Positions 1-11,603 of a stretch of 64,000 nucleotides of DNA are shown here, piece after piece. The first letter of the stretch is position 1; each line of letters begins with the position of its first letter. The stretch lies in the NCBI RefSeq assembly GCF_001610895.1, contig NZ_CP011273.1:2666001-2730000 (forward strand), in the 5' to 3' direction. The translations under genes were made by a program, and so were the position numbers. The stretch comes from Planctomyces sp. SH-PL62 (GTDB lineage Bacteria; Planctomycetota; Planctomycetia; Isosphaerales; Isosphaeraceae). Below the pieces are notes generated by a model. That model saw only the letters and a list, made by a program, of their open reading frames with translations, searched no databases and was not told the origin of the DNA.

Positions 1-467
1 AACGCGTACCAGCTTTTGAGTACCTGCCGTGGCGACTTCTTGATGAATCGTCGGAACGCGATGGGATGCGGGGCGTTGAGGATCGCCAGTTTTCGGACGC
101 GCTCGGGATGCCGGGCGGCCACCCACCAGGCGACGACCCCTCCCCAGTCATGGCCCACGAGCGAAGCCCGCTCAAGGCCGAACGAATCCAGCAACCCGAC
201 GACGTCGCGGGCCAGCAGGTCGAGGTTGTAAGCCGAGCGCGGGCGCGGCTTCTCGCTCGTGTTGTAGCCACGCTGGTCGGGGACGATCACTCGAAAGCCG
301 GCATCGGCGATCGGGCCGATCTGCCGCCTCCAGCCGTACCAGAACTCCGGGAAACCGTGCAGCAGGACGACGGGCGGGCCGTCCGTCGATCCCGCCTCGA
401 CGACGTGCAGGCGGACGCCGCCCACCTCTTGCGCCGTGTGCCTGAGCCGCTGTTCGAGGTCGCTCAT
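1..467 (-). CDS. alpha/beta hydrolase, epoxide-hydrolase-like (C-terminus cut by window edge)
   Basis: A minus-strand frame opens at an ATG at 467 and runs off the left edge with no stop, giving about 155 residues. The N-terminal third has the [10 protein letters not shown] stretch, which carries the HGxP oxyanion-hole motif. About 60 residues later comes VGHDWGG, the nucleophile elbow with Asp in place of Ser. Asp at this position is typical of epoxide hydrolases and haloalkane dehalogenases, and the [13 protein letters not shown] wording favours the epoxide-hydrolase-like group. The acid and His of the triad lie outside the window, so the activity cannot be confirmed. There is no signal peptide, so it is probably cytosolic. 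The next gene inwards is on the same strand, 175 bp upstream, and looks unrelated. Confidence 0.85.
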   Translation of the reverse strand, partial: MSDLEQRLRHTAQEVGGVRLHVVEAGSTDGPPVVLLHGFPEFWYGWRRQIGPIADAGFRVIVPDQRGYNTSEKPRPRSAYNLDLLARDVVGLLDSFGLERASLVGHDWGGVVAWWVAARHPERVRKLAILNAPHPIAFRRFIKKSPRQVLKSWYA

Positions 468-642
468 GGTCTCTCCCGCCCGCCCCGGCCGAGGGCGAGC
501 GCCGACGGCTTCGGCAGGTCGAAGGGCACGCCTTCGCCCGAGCACCCCGAAGGCCCCAGGCTACCCTCCTTGAGTGCCCGACCGATGGCGGTCCGGTTTC
601 CTCGCGAATTCTCCTCTACCGGATGACGCAACCAATGGCATG

Positions 643-1503
643 CTAACGTTCAATTCGCAGTTGCGGCAAAAGTATTCTCAATTCTGAAATCGCCTTGTCC
701 GTCACGTCCGTATTCTTGACGCCAAGCACCTTGAGCGACTTCATGTCTTGCACGAATCGTATTCCCTGGTCATCGATGCGAGTTCCATCCAGATACAAAG
801 TCGTGAGACGGCGGCACTCCTTGAGCGATTCAACAGCAACGTTGCTGATCGGAGTGCCGCTGACGTCAAGGTAGTTCAGCATGCGGCACTTCGAAAGCTT
901 CTTGATGCCTTCATTGGAAATCCGCGTGCCGGCGACGTTCAAGCTGTCCAAGTTCGGCAGCGAGGTGAGATGATCCAAGCCATCGTCGCCAATTTTGGTT
1001 CGACTCAGGAGCAATGAGGTCATCTGCTTGGCAGCGGCAATGCTTCGCGCTCCATCATCGTCGATGTCGACGCCCTCCAACATGAGATCCCTCAAATTTT
1101 TCATGGCGGCCAATCGAACGACGGCTCGTTGAGAGACAGAGCATCCGCCCAGATCGACGGTCTCGAGCTTTTCGCACCTCAGAATTTCGTTCACGACCTG
1201 ATCGGTCACCTTCGTGCCGGCCAGGATGAGTAATATCAATTCCGGCAGCGACGAGATACCCTTGACATCGGCGTCGACGGCGTCGGTGTATCTCAGATCC
1301 ACCGAGATGATCGGGTTCCCCGGCTTTATCTCCGAGCGCAATATGGTGCCGCCGGCCTTCTCAATACGTTGAACCAGGTCGATTTCATCCCTCGATTGCG
1401 CAAGCGCCGATTGATATACCAGCAAAGTCGACGCAAGGACGATCGCAAGGCGAACAGAAAAGGAATGAACGCCGGCTGTCGGGAGCGAACTTCGAATGAT
1501 CAT
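643..1503 (-). CDS. secreted leucine-rich-repeat protein
   Basis: 286 residues from the ATG at 1503, chosen because an AGGAG lies about 10 nt upstream and because a signal peptide follows at once: a hydrophobic stretch around residues 17-36 ending in SALA before QSRDE. The rest is built from repeats of about 24 residues with the pattern LxxLxLxGTxIxDxGxxxLxxL, for example LYLDGTRIDDQGI. That is the ribonuclease-inhibitor/cysteine-containing style of LRR common in planctomycetes. It is probably exported and binds proteins or serves a structural role; no enzyme motif is visible. The gene is visibly AT-richer than its neighbours, which may mean recent acquisition. An earlier in-frame ATG at 1590 would bury the signal peptide behind 29 residues and is less likely. 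Confidence 0.8.
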   Translation of the reverse strand: MIIRSSLPTAGVHSFSVRLAIVLASTLLVYQSALAQSRDEIDLVQRIEKAGGTILRSEIKPGNPIISVDLRYTDAVDADVKGISSLPELILLILAGTKVTDQVVNEILRCEKLETVDLGGCSVSQRAVVRLAAMKNLRDLMLEGVDIDDDGARSIAAAKQMTSLLLSRTKIGDDGLDHLTSLPNLDSLNVAGTRISNEGIKKLSKCRMLNYLDVSGTPISNVAVESLKECRRLTTLYLDGTRIDDQGIRFVQDMKSLKVLGVKNTDVTDKAISELRILLPQLRIER

Positions 1504-1755
1504 CTCAATGAACTCCTGGGTTGAAATTCTCCCTGGCCAGGAACTTCCGTTTGGAAGGCTTGAAAGGCATAGGCGAATCCGTCGTGGCAAAGCGAGTCAA
1601 CCCCGATCATCCGGACATCCCAGTCGTCTACGCATGGCCGTGACAGTCTCGTCGCGACAAACCCAAGGTCACCCCCTCGCAGTCTCTCCCCCCGATCAAC
1701 CTCTTGACTGCTTGGCCAACGGGGGGATGAACGATTCCGCCGTCACGCCCCGCCC

Positions 1756-4093
<2,338 letters not shown>

Positions 4094-4104
<11 letters not shown>

Positions 4105-4990
4105 GAGCGATCTCCTCTCCATTCCCCGAGTCGATGCGTCCGGGGTGGGTGTAGACGTTGAAGCGATCGCCGCGCAGGAAGCCGACCAGGGTGATCCCCA
4201 GCCGGTCGGCGACCGACACCGCCAGGCTCGACGGGGCCGACACGGCGCAGACGATCGGCAGGCCGGCGACGGCCGCCTTTTGCAAGATTTCGAAGCTGGT
4301 CCGCCCGGAGACGAGCAGGATCCGGCCGGAGAGGGGGAGTTCGCCGTCGAGGAAGGTCCGGCCCACGAGCTTGTCGACGGCGTTGTGCCGGCCCACGTCC
4401 TCGCGGGCCGCCAGCAGCCGCCCGGAGGCGTCGAACAGGCCGGCGGCGTGCAGGCCCCCGGTCCGGTCGAAGGCCCGCTGCGAGCCGCGGAGGGCGTCCG
4501 GCAGGCCCAGCAGCGCCGATCGCCCCACCGTCGGCCCCGGCGAGACCGGGGCGCAGCGCACCGCCACCTGGTCGAGGGCCGCCTTGCCGCAGATCCCGCA
4601 GCTCGACGTGGCGAAGAAGTTCCGCTTCAGGGACGAGGCGTCGAACGGCCGCGCCAGGGCGACGTGGACGAGGTTGCAGCCCCGCGACGGGGCCTCGACC
4701 GGGGGCGGGGATTCGTCCTCGGGGCCGAGCAGCCCCTCGGTGCGGAGGAAGCCCACGGCCAGCTCGAAGTCGCGGCCGGGCGTCCGCATCGTCACCGCCA
4801 CGCTCGTGGGCGCCTGGCCGGGACCGCTCGCGCGGATCTCCAGGGGCTCCTCGACGGCCACCCAGTCGTCGCGCTCGCAAGGGCCTTCCGGCCCGTCGAC
4901 CCGGACCCCCACCCGCGCCGCCTCGCGCGCGGGCCGCATCCCCCCGGGACGCGCGGCGCCCTCCGGGCTTTTCGACCGTTCCTCGTCCAT
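4094..4990 (-). CDS. fdhD: formate dehydrogenase accessory sulfurtransferase FdhD
   Basis: 298 residues. FdhD passes sulfur from IscS to the molybdenum cofactor of formate-dehydrogenase-type enzymes in the cytosol. The key SSCGICGK segment near the middle carries the two-cysteine CxxC of the active loop. Other family landmarks are GRDFELAVGFLRTEGL, AREDVGRHNAVDKLVG and LLVSGRTSFEILQKA. The gene is first in a two-gene operon with the FdhF/YdeP enzyme and overlaps it by 11 bp. The first 40 residues are charged and not conserved with the family core, so a later start is possible, but no better ribosome-binding site was seen. Confidence 0.93.
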
Positions 4991-5061
4991 CGCCGCCCCG
5001 ACGCCCAGACCCTATCCGACCCGAGAGGCCCCGCGCGGTCGCGCTTCGAAGCGAAAGAAGA

Positions 5062-5085
5062 GCCCACCTGAGATCATAGGTGGGC
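5062..5085. repeat. short inverted repeat, 8-bp stem
   Basis: GCCCACCT and AGGTGGGC flank an 8-nt loop. It sits in the roughly 300-bp divergent gap between fdhD and the next plus-strand gene. There is no T-run, so it is not a convincing intrinsic terminator. It could be an operator or an mRNA hairpin, and nothing else in this gap was recognised. Confidence 0.4.
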
Positions 5086-5296
5086 CGGGGGCGTCGGAGC
5101 AACCTTGCGGTTTTCCCTCTTGTCGGCGGGAGGTTCCGGAATACCTCATCAATCGACGGGCGGCCCGCGCTTCGTCGCGCTGCGGCCCGTCGCTTGCATG
5201 ATCGAATTCCGAGAGCCCCGCGCGACGTCGGAATGCCGAGCCCGACGGGGACGGTCCCCTCGCCGCTTTCGCCTTCGCCTTGCCCCGAGGATTGCC

Positions 5297-5812
5297 ATGA
5301 GCAACGACCCGCGTTCGAAGGACCCCATTCCGGAGGAGGACGACCTCGACCTGGAGCCCGACTCGCGGTTCCCGTCCGGCCCCTGGGTCGGCTACTTCCT
5401 CCAGGCCGAGATCCCCCCCGGCAAGCACGGGATGGAACTCCGCCTGACGTTCAAGAACGGCGTGATGACCGGCGAAGGGCGCGACCTGATCGGCGACTTC
5501 CTGATCCGGGGCAAGTATCAGGTCGAGGACGGCAAGTGCTGGTGGACCAAGCGGTTCATCGGCAAGCACGACGTCTTCTATCAGGGCTACAACGAGGGCA
5601 AGGGGATCTGGGGCACCTGGGAGATCCCCCCTTCGTGGAAGGGGGGCTTCTACATCTGGCCCGAGGCCATGGGCGACCCGACCCGGCAGCGGCTCCGGGA
5701 ATCCATCGAGGAGCCCTTCAACGACTTCATCGAGGCCGAGTCCCCGGCCGCCGAGCTCTCGGTCGCCGGGGCCGACCTGGAGCCCCAGGCCGACGAGCCG
5801 CTCTCGACGTGA
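5297..5812 (+). CDS. conserved hypothetical protein
   Basis: 171 residues from the ATG at 5297, preceded by a weak CGAGGA. The longer open frame from 5105 starts with Arg-rich, non-conserved-looking sequence and was not used. The protein begins with an acidic tail (EEDDLDLEPD) and then a compact domain rich in aromatic and Gly residues (GPWVGYFLQAE, LTFKNGVMTGEG, DCKWWTKRFIG-like segment, GIWGTWEI), which looks like an all-beta fold. No signal peptide or membrane segment is present. I recognise no named family. It stands alone, convergent with the receiver-ATPase gene that ends 38 bp away. Confidence 0.8.
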   Translation: MSNDPRSKDPIPEEDDLDLEPDSRFPSGPWVGYFLQAEIPPGKHGMELRLTFKNGVMTGEGRDLIGDFLIRGKYQVEDGKCWWTKRFIGKHDVFYQGYNEGKGIWGTWEIPPSWKGGFYIWPEAMGDPTRQRLRESIEEPFNDFIEAESPAAELSVAGADLEPQADEPLST

Positions 5813-5850
5813 ACGCCCGCCCCGGGCCGGCTCGCTCCGCTCCGCTCCGC

Positions 5851-6822
5851 TTACCTCTCGGATCGGCCCGCGGCGAACCGCATCGTCATGGTGACGACGT
5901 TGCCCCGCGCGTTGTGCGTCACCTGGTCCATGAAGGTCCGCATCAGGAGCAGCCCCCGGCCGCCGATGCGATTCAGGTCCTCGATCTCGATCTGGCGGTC
6001 GGCTCGGCTGGTGTCGAAACCGGGCCCTTCGTCGGCGATCTCGAAGACGGCCGCGCGACGGTCGAGCACGATCCGCACGAGCAGCCGGCGCGACCGGTAG
6101 GGCTCCTGGCCGCGACGGACGGCGGCCAGGGAGTGGAAGATCGCTTCGTCCTCCTGCCGCAGCTCCGAGTCCACCTCGAGATTGCCGTGATAGAGGGCGT
6201 TGACCAGCGCCTCCTGGAGCGCGACCCGCAGCCGGATCCGCGCCGAGCGGTCCAGGTACCCGAGCGCGCCGACGTCTTCGACGAGCACGTGGGCCAGCAT
6301 CCCGATCTGTTCGGGGTCGTTGTCCAGCTCGAACGTCGAAGTCCGGCTCCGCAGCCGCTGCATCAGGCGATGGCGGCGGGAGTCGAAGGCGAAGACGTCC
6401 AGCGCGCGCCGCAGGGTCGTCGCCAGATCCTTCTCCAGCCGGGACTTGGGGAGGTAGTCGGCCGCGCCGGCGCGGAGCGCCTCGACGGCCGCGTCCTCGC
6501 CGCCGAACGCCGTCATCAGGATCATCGGCAGCCCGGGGTTCGACTCGCGCACCCGACGCACCAGCTCCAGGCCGTCCATGTCGGGCATGACCAGGTCGGT
6601 CAAGACGAGGTCCGGCGGGTCGCCCTCGATGGCCTCCAGCGCGGCGACGGCCCCCGTCGCGAAGGCGACGTCCAGGCCCTCGAAGCCCCGGAGCAGCCGC
6701 GCGATGCAGCGCCGCTCGAACTCCGAGTCGTCCACGACCAGGAGCCTCGGCGTCCTCGATTCCACGCAGGTCGACGGGACCGAACAAGGCCGCGTCGCAC
6801 TGGTCTCGGTGTCGATCATCAT
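5851..6822 (-). CDS. response regulator with C-terminal RsbW-like ATPase domain
   Basis: 323 residues. Residues 26-140 form a CheY-like receiver: DDSE acidic pair, phospho-acceptor Asp76 in LTDLVMPDMDG, the conserved Thr in MTAF and Lys in LPKS. Residues about 165-315 form a HATPase_c_2 (anti-sigma kinase type) domain with an N-box VALQEALVNALYHGN, a G1 motif ADEGPGFD and a G2 motif GGRGLLLM. There is no HisKA dimerisation helix, so it is not a classical histidine kinase. RsbW-type domains phosphorylate a STAS antagonist or hold a sigma factor, and none is encoded nearby. The ATG at 6822/6819 is preceded by GGGGAGGAGG. The likely role is an input to a partner-switching circuit; the receiver-phosphatase at 45.4 kb is a possible counterpart. 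Confidence 0.85.
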   Translation of the reverse strand: MMIDTETSATRPCSVPSTCVESRTPRLLVVDDSEFERRCIARLLRGFEGLDVAFATGAVAALEAIEGDPPDLVLTDLVMPDMDGLELVRRVRESNPGLPMILMTAFGGEDAAVEALRAGAADYLPKSRLEKDLATTLRRALDVFAFDSRRHRLMQRLRSRTSTFELDNDPEQIGMLAHVLVEDVGALGYLDRSARIRLRVALQEALVNALYHGNLEVDSELRQEDEAIFHSLAAVRRGQEPYRSRRLLVRIVLDRRAAVFEIADEGPGFDTSRADRQIEIEDLNRIGGRGLLLMRTFMDQVTHNARGNVVTMTMRFAAGRSER

Positions 6823-6955
6823 GGGGGCGTCCCTCCTCCCCCGTAATATCGTGCGCCCCGGCCGTCGAGCCAACTCGCCCCATGAAAAAACGTCAATCGC
6901 ATAAAGACGTCAATCGCCGACCGGGTCGCACCTGGATCGGGCCGACGCCCGACGG

Positions 6956-8326
6956 TCAGGCGAACCAGCCCAGGCGGCGGCCCTGGGGGCGTTCGCCGCG
7001 GAGCCAGCGGCGGAGGTCGGCGGCGAGGTCCTGGCACGAGGCGTACCGGCGCTCGGGCTTCTTGGCGGTCGCCCGGCGGCAGATCTCGGCCAGCGGCCGG
7101 GGGACCCGGAGGTCGACGGCGGTCGGGCAGGGGGGCTCGTGGGCCGCCGTGCGGGCGAGCACCGACGACGCCGGGCCGTCGAACGGCGGCCGGCCGCAGA
7201 GCAGCTCGTACAGCACGGCGCCCAGGCTGTACTGGTCGCTCGCCGGCAAGGCCTCCCGGCGCTCGCCCGCCAGTTGCTCGGGGGCGAGATAGGCCGGAGT
7301 CCCCACGATCGCCCCGGAGGCCGAGGTCGTCGCCGACGCGGCGTCGGGCGAATCCGGGCGGTGGGCGATCCCGAAGTCCATCAGGTGGACGCCCCCCCGG
7401 GCGTCGATCCGGACGTTGGCCGGCTTGACGTCGCGGTGGACGATCCCCAGGCCGTGCGCGTACGCCAGGGCCTCGGCCAGGTCGGCGACGATCTCCGCCC
7501 CCCGACGGTGCGAGAGCCGGCCCTCGGCCAGCACGTCCGACAGGCCCCGGCCCTCGATCAGGTCGAGCGCCAGATAAAGCCGGTCGCCGTCGCGGCCCGC
7601 CTCGAAGATCGAGACGATCCCCGGGTGCTTCAGCCTCGCCAGCGCGCGGGCCTCGCCCAGGAACCGCTCCTGGGCCCGAGACGACCGCGGGGCCTCGTCG
7701 CGCATCAGCTTGAGCGCCACCTGCCGCTCCAGGGTCGGGTCGAACGCGCGATAGACCGTCGCGTGGCGACCCTCGCCCAGCAGGCTCATGATCCGGAACC
7801 GGGCCAGGCCTCGCTCGTCGCCCGCCGCCGAAGCCCGACGCTCCAACCCCCGCTCCAGCCGCCTCGGGGCCGCGAACGCCCCCGTCCGCGAAGCGTCCGC
7901 CTGACCCACCGCCGGGACCGAGTACGAGCTCTCATTCCAGCCGAAGCCCGAGGCCGCCTCGGCCAGGTCGTCCCAGGGCTCGTCGAAGTCGTCGCCGGGG
8001 TCGAACGCCCCCGCCAGGAACTCGCCGCTCTCCGACGAAACCCGAGCGGCCGGCGGGGCCGGCGGGGCCAGCACGGCCACCCCGCCCGAACCGAAACCGG
8101 AGCCGAACCCCGCGCCTCGGGGGACGGCCGAGAACGACCGCGAAGCGGCCCGGGCTCGCCGCGGCGGGGTCGCCGCGACGGTCCATCCCGAATCGGACGC
8201 CGCCGACTCGCCGGCGCGGAGCTTCGTCAGGCAGCGCGGGCAGCGGAAGATCCGGCCCAGCGGGTCGTCCCCCAGATGCGAGAGGCGGCCGCACGAGGGG
8301 TTCGGGCAATACGCGATGGTGCTCAT
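6956..8326 (-). CDS. Ser/Thr protein kinase with N-terminal zinc ribbon
   Basis: 456 residues. Residues 1-40 hold CPNPSC and CPRC, a four-cysteine zinc ribbon. Roughly 130 Ala/Gly/Pro-rich residues follow and look disordered. The kinase core occupies about 175-445, with a glycine loop GEGRHATVY, VALKLM (catalytic Lys), HRDVKPANV, DFGIAH and GTPAYLAPEQ. No transmembrane segment or sensor domain follows the core, so this is a soluble Hanks-type kinase, unlike the membrane-anchored forms common in planctomycetes. The start at 8326 has AAGGA about 6 nt upstream. It is apparently monocistronic. Substrates are unknown; the ribbon may bind nucleic acid or protein. Confidence 0.92.
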   Translation of the reverse strand: MSTIAYCPNPSCGRLSHLGDDPLGRIFRCPRCLTKLRAGESAASDSGWTVAATPPRRARAASRSFSAVPRGAGFGSGFGSGGVAVLAPPAPPAARVSSESGEFLAGAFDPGDDFDEPWDDLAEAASGFGWNESSYSVPAVGQADASRTGAFAAPRRLERGLERRASAAGDERGLARFRIMSLLGEGRHATVYRAFDPTLERQVALKLMRDEAPRSSRAQERFLGEARALARLKHPGIVSIFEAGRDGDRLYLALDLIEGRGLSDVLAEGRLSHRRGAEIVADLAEALAYAHGLGIVHRDVKPANVRIDARGGVHLMDFGIAHRPDSPDAASATTSASGAIVGTPAYLAPEQLAGERREALPASDQYSLGAVLYELLCGRPPFDGPASSVLARTAAHEPPCPTAVDLRVPRPLAEICRRATAKKPERRYASCQDLAADLRRWLRGERPQGRRLGWFA

Positions 8327-8705
8327 CCTGATGTCCTTATCTCGCGCTCCGGTCGGGGGCGCTCCGCGGGCCCGCGAAGTTCCTGATCCGTCCGATGCTC
8401 CGTGTACGTCCGTGTTTGCTGGAAACCTCGCGATTCGCTAAGCTGGCCAGGCGTCGCTTGCGCCGACGGCCTGGGGGAAAGGGAAAACACCCTGATCTTG
8501 CGGCCTTTGATGGTGCCGCCGACTTTAGCGGGATGATTACCGGCTTCGCAAGACGTCAAGTCGAAGTTTTCCGCGATTAACCCGCGGCACCGACACAAGC
8601 CTCTCAGTCCACGCATTTTAGCCAGACTCAAATCGGCGGTTTCGCTCGCAAGGCCTCGGGACCCCATCTCGAACAATCACGACTTTTTGACGGCAAGACG
8701 AACCA
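8327..8705. other. divergent intergenic region between kinase and trpC
   Basis: About 380 bp holding the promoters of the divergent kinase and trpC genes. No clear sigma-70 hexamers, riboswitch or trp attenuator leader peptide could be picked out by eye. Confidence 0.4.
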
Positions 8706-9494
8706 ATGGCCGCAAGCATCCTGGATGAAATCGTCGAATCGAAGCGCCGCGAGGTGGCCCGCGACCGTCGTCGGATGCCGCTGGAGGAGCTGGAAGCCCA
8801 GGCCGCCGAGGCCCCGCCGGTCCGCGATTTCCGCGCGGCGCTGGACGGCCGGGGGGCGATCTCGCTGATCGCCGAGGTCAAGAAGGCCAGCCCTTCCGTC
8901 AAGGTGATCCGCGAGGACTTCGAGCCGGTCTCGATCGCCCGCGCCTATCAGGACCACGGCGCGTCCTGCCTCAGCGTGCTGACCGACGTCCCCTACTTCC
9001 AGGGCCACCTGTCGTACCTGGCGCGGATCCGGGCCTCGGTGGCGATCCCCCTTCTGCGCAAGGACTTCCTGATCGACGAGTATCAGGTCGTCGAGGCCCG
9101 CGTGGCCGGGGCCGACGCGATCCTGCTGATCGCCGAGATCCTCGACGACGCGACCATGGCCCGGCTCCTGGAGCGGGCCCGCGAGCTGGGCATGGCGGCC
9201 CTCGTGGAGTTCCACGACCCGGCCAACCTCCCCCGCGTCCTGGCCGCCGGGGCCGACCTGATCGGCGTCAACAATCGCGACCTGCACACCTTCACCACCG
9301 ACCTCGAACGGACCTTGCGGGTCCGCGATCAGGTCCCCGACGGCGTGCTCCTGGTCAGCGAGAGCGGCATCCACGACCGCGCCCAGGTCGAGCGGCTGGA
9401 AGCGGCGGGCGTCCACGCCGTCCTCGTCGGCGAGTCCCTGATGCGCTCGCCCGACATCGGCCTGGCCGTCGAGAAGCTCCTCGGGATCGCCTGA
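8706..9494 (+). CDS. trpC: indole-3-glycerol-phosphate synthase
   Basis: 262 residues, the usual size for the monofunctional enzyme. It converts carboxyphenylamino-deoxyribulose phosphate to indole-3-glycerol phosphate in tryptophan synthesis (cytosol, TIM barrel). The catalytic landmarks are all present: IAEVKKASPS near residue 55, LLRKDF near 117, ALVEFHD near 166, GVNNRDL near 187 and VSESGI near 217. No other trp gene is adjacent, so trp genes are dispersed in this organism, at least in this window. The start ATG at 8706 gives the canonical ILDEIVESKRREV opening. Confidence 0.96.
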   Translation: MAASILDEIVESKRREVARDRRRMPLEELEAQAAEAPPVRDFRAALDGRGAISLIAEVKKASPSVKVIREDFEPVSIARAYQDHGASCLSVLTDVPYFQGHLSYLARIRASVAIPLLRKDFLIDEYQVVEARVAGADAILLIAEILDDATMARLLERARELGMAALVEFHDPANLPRVLAAGADLIGVNNRDLHTFTTDLERTLRVRDQVPDGVLLVSESGIHDRAQVERLEAAGVHAVLVGESLMRSPDIGLAVEKLLGIA

Positions 9495-9745
9495 CGCCCC
9501 TCGGTCGGCGATTCGAACTGAAGAATGGCGGCGGCGCGGCGAATGCCTTGGGTGGAGGAGCACCCGGTCGGGGCCGGACGACCTTGACGCGGCCGCGCCG
9601 GAATTCCATCGTGGACGGAGACGGCGCGCGGCCCTTCAGGCTCGCGCCCGCCTTCGCGACGCTTCCATTCGTGCGACGACGTCCGACGACCGCGCCCCGG
9701 CGCGGCCGGATCGGAGCGACCCCATCCATCCAGGAGAGGACGAAC

Positions 9746-10842
9746 ATGCACGCCCGTCCGAAGGTTTCGAGCAAGTTGAAGAAGATGGGAGGGTTCGGGC
9801 TGCTCGGTCTGGCCGTCCTGTTCGCCCCGGCGGTCATCGCCCGGTCGTTCGAGGACCCCGGCCCGCCCCGCGAGCACCCCGAGGCCCCGGCCCCCCCGGC
9901 GGCCCCGAACCCCCAAAACCGCCGAAGCCCCCTGAGCCGCCCGACGACCAGGACGAGCCCGAAGCCGCCGCCGACGAACTCGCCCGGCGCATCCAGGAGC
10001 TTACCGAACGCCTGACCAACGAGGCCGCGCCGGTCGCCGAGGAGGTCCGCAAGGCGTTCGGCGAGGCCGCCACGGCCATCGGCGAGACCCTCAAGCAGGA
10101 CGAGGTGTCGGCGGACGACGTCAAGGCCGCGATCGAGAAGGCCCGCGAGGACCTGAAGCGCGCCTTCGAGGAGGGGGGCCCGGTCGACCGCGAGGCGCGT
10201 CAAGCCCTCCGCCAGGCCCAGGAGGAGCTGCGCGACAGCCTGGAAGAATCCCGCCGCGAGGCCCGCGAAGCCCTCCGCCACCGCTACGAAGCCGAACGCG
10301 AACGCCTCCGCGGCGACGACGAGATGCCCGGAGACGAAGCCAGGCCCGAAGGCGACAACGACCGCGACGAAGCCGCGGCCGAAGGCGACGAGCTGGCCAG
10401 GACCCGCGACCGTGTCCGCGAGCTTCAGCAGCAGCTTCGCGAGGCCCAGCGCGATCTCCAGCTAAAAGAACGAGGAGGCCGCGAAGCCCGCAGGCCCGGC
10501 CCGATGCGCGGCCCCGGCGGCCCTGGCGGCCCCGGCCCTCGTATGGGTCCCGGCGCGATGCGCGGCCCCGGCGGCCCCGGCCCTCGTATGGGTCCCGGCG
10601 CGATGCGCGGCCCCGGCGGACCCGGCCTGCACCTCGGAGGCGGCCGTCGCCCCGCCGAGACCGACCGCCGCCTCGACGCCCTCGAAGCCAAGATGGACCG
10701 CCTCCTCGAAGAGCTGAAAGGCTCCAAGTCCGAGAAGGCCAAGCCGGACGACGACGATGACGACGACGACAAGGACGAAGGCGAGATGAAGAAGGACGAC
10801 GACACGAGCCTTCACACCACGCCGACGCTCCCCGTCGCCTGA
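9746..10842 (+). pseudogene. secreted Pro/Gly-rich coiled-coil protein with apparent -1 frameshift
   Basis: An ATG at 9746 (AGGAG upstream) opens a signal peptide: KKMGGFGLLGLAVLFAPAVIA, about residues 12-32. The frame then reads a Pro-rich stretch. Close to a run of seven C (9891-9897) coding quality moves one frame back, into PPKPPKPPEPPDD and then a long charged helical region (EEVRKAFGEAA, ARQALRQAQEEL). A GPGGPGPRMGPGAMR repeat and an acidic DDDDDDD tail follow. Adding one C in the run would give one protein of about 365 residues. This may be a sequencing or assembly error rather than a real pseudogene; the run does not form a standard slippery heptamer. The function is unknown. It is probably a periplasmic or surface structural protein. 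Confidence 0.7.
10525..10614 (+). repeat. 45-bp tandem repeat, two copies, within a coding region
   Basis: Two near-identical 45-bp units encode the GPGGPGPRMGPGAMR peptide repeat of the secreted coiled-coil protein, with a partial third unit on each side. Near-identity at the DNA level indicates recent duplication by slippage. Confidence 0.85.
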
Positions 10843-10876
10843 CGGCGTTTCCTCGAAACCCGCCGACATCTCAACC

Positions 10877-11057
10877 CCTTCCCCCCTCGCGGGGGAAGGT
10901 GGCCGAAGGCCGGACGAGGGAGTGGCGAGCGCGAGGACTCTCGGAGGTCTTCTCAAGCCGTCGGTCATGCGGGCCGGGCTTCAAACTCCTCAACTCCCCG
11001 CGGGCGTCTCCCCCTCATCGGTCGCTTCGCGGCCCCTTTCCCCGCCAGGGGGAAGGC
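10877..11057. repeat. paired palindromic intergenic repeat, copy A
   Basis: The left arm is a hairpin CCCCCCTCGCGGGGG followed by AAGGTGGCCGAAGGCCGGA and a CGAGGG tail. About 100 bp later a right arm repeats the same elements in inverse order and orientation (CCCCTCATCGG, then TTTCCCCGCCAGGGGGAAGG). A more decayed third arm is visible at about 11110-11150. The same paired layout recurs at 46607, 48902, 52689 and 52871, always between genes, so this is a dispersed BIME-like (REP-like) family. Confidence 0.75.
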
Positions 11058-11279
11058 CGTTTCCGGGCCCGCATGCCCCCAGCTCCCCGGTGACGGCTTT
11101 TCGACAGAGCCCCTGGCGAGGGGAAGCTGGCCTAAGGCGATCGAGCAGCCGTATTTCCCGCCGGGGTTCGGCGCGGCGATTTCCGTGGAGAACCCCGGCG
11201 TTCAGCAAACTCCCCTTGGGCCCTTCGGACGCACGAGGAGCGAACGGGCCGGCCGGTGCCGAAGCGAGCCTTCCCCATC

Positions 11280-11600
11280 ATGACCAACCCGCACGACCCC
11301 CGGAGAGGAAATCCGTTAGACGACCCGAAGGCCCTTCTCCGCCGCGCCCGCGCCCGATATGAGGCGAGGGGGCTAGAAGGGGCCGCGGCGGACTATGAGG
11401 CGGCCGTCCGAATCCGCCCCGCGCTCGAGTCGGCGTCGTTCCGGTACGCTCGTGCGCTTGACCCCGCACTCTCATCACCCTTGGATCAAAATTCGGGGGC
11501 AGGCCAATGGAACAAGGCAGGCCCCCAATCGGCAATGATGGATTGCGTGCAGAGCTTCACCATCAGAACCAAAATCCACACGGTCCATTTGAAGAGTTGA
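11280..11600 (+). pseudogene. truncated TPR-type protein
   Basis: The first 60 codons read like a high-GC planctomycete gene and contain one TPR-like helix pair (RARARYEARGLEGAAADYEAAVRIRP). From about 11475 the DNA becomes AT-richer and the peptide loses any pattern, ending in a TGA at 11600, two bases before the IS5-type element. I read this as the 5' stump of a larger TPR gene broken by insertion of foreign DNA. The ATG at 11280 is chosen over 11256 because the first eight residues add nothing family-like. It is unlikely to be functional. Confidence 0.5.
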
Positions 11601-11603
11601 CTA

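Noticed and set aside
9842-9925. Programmed -1 frameshift site in the secreted coiled-coil gene
   Set aside because: The C-rich run does not give a standard X XXY YYZ heptamer in the right frame and no downstream pseudoknot was evident; a missing base is simpler.
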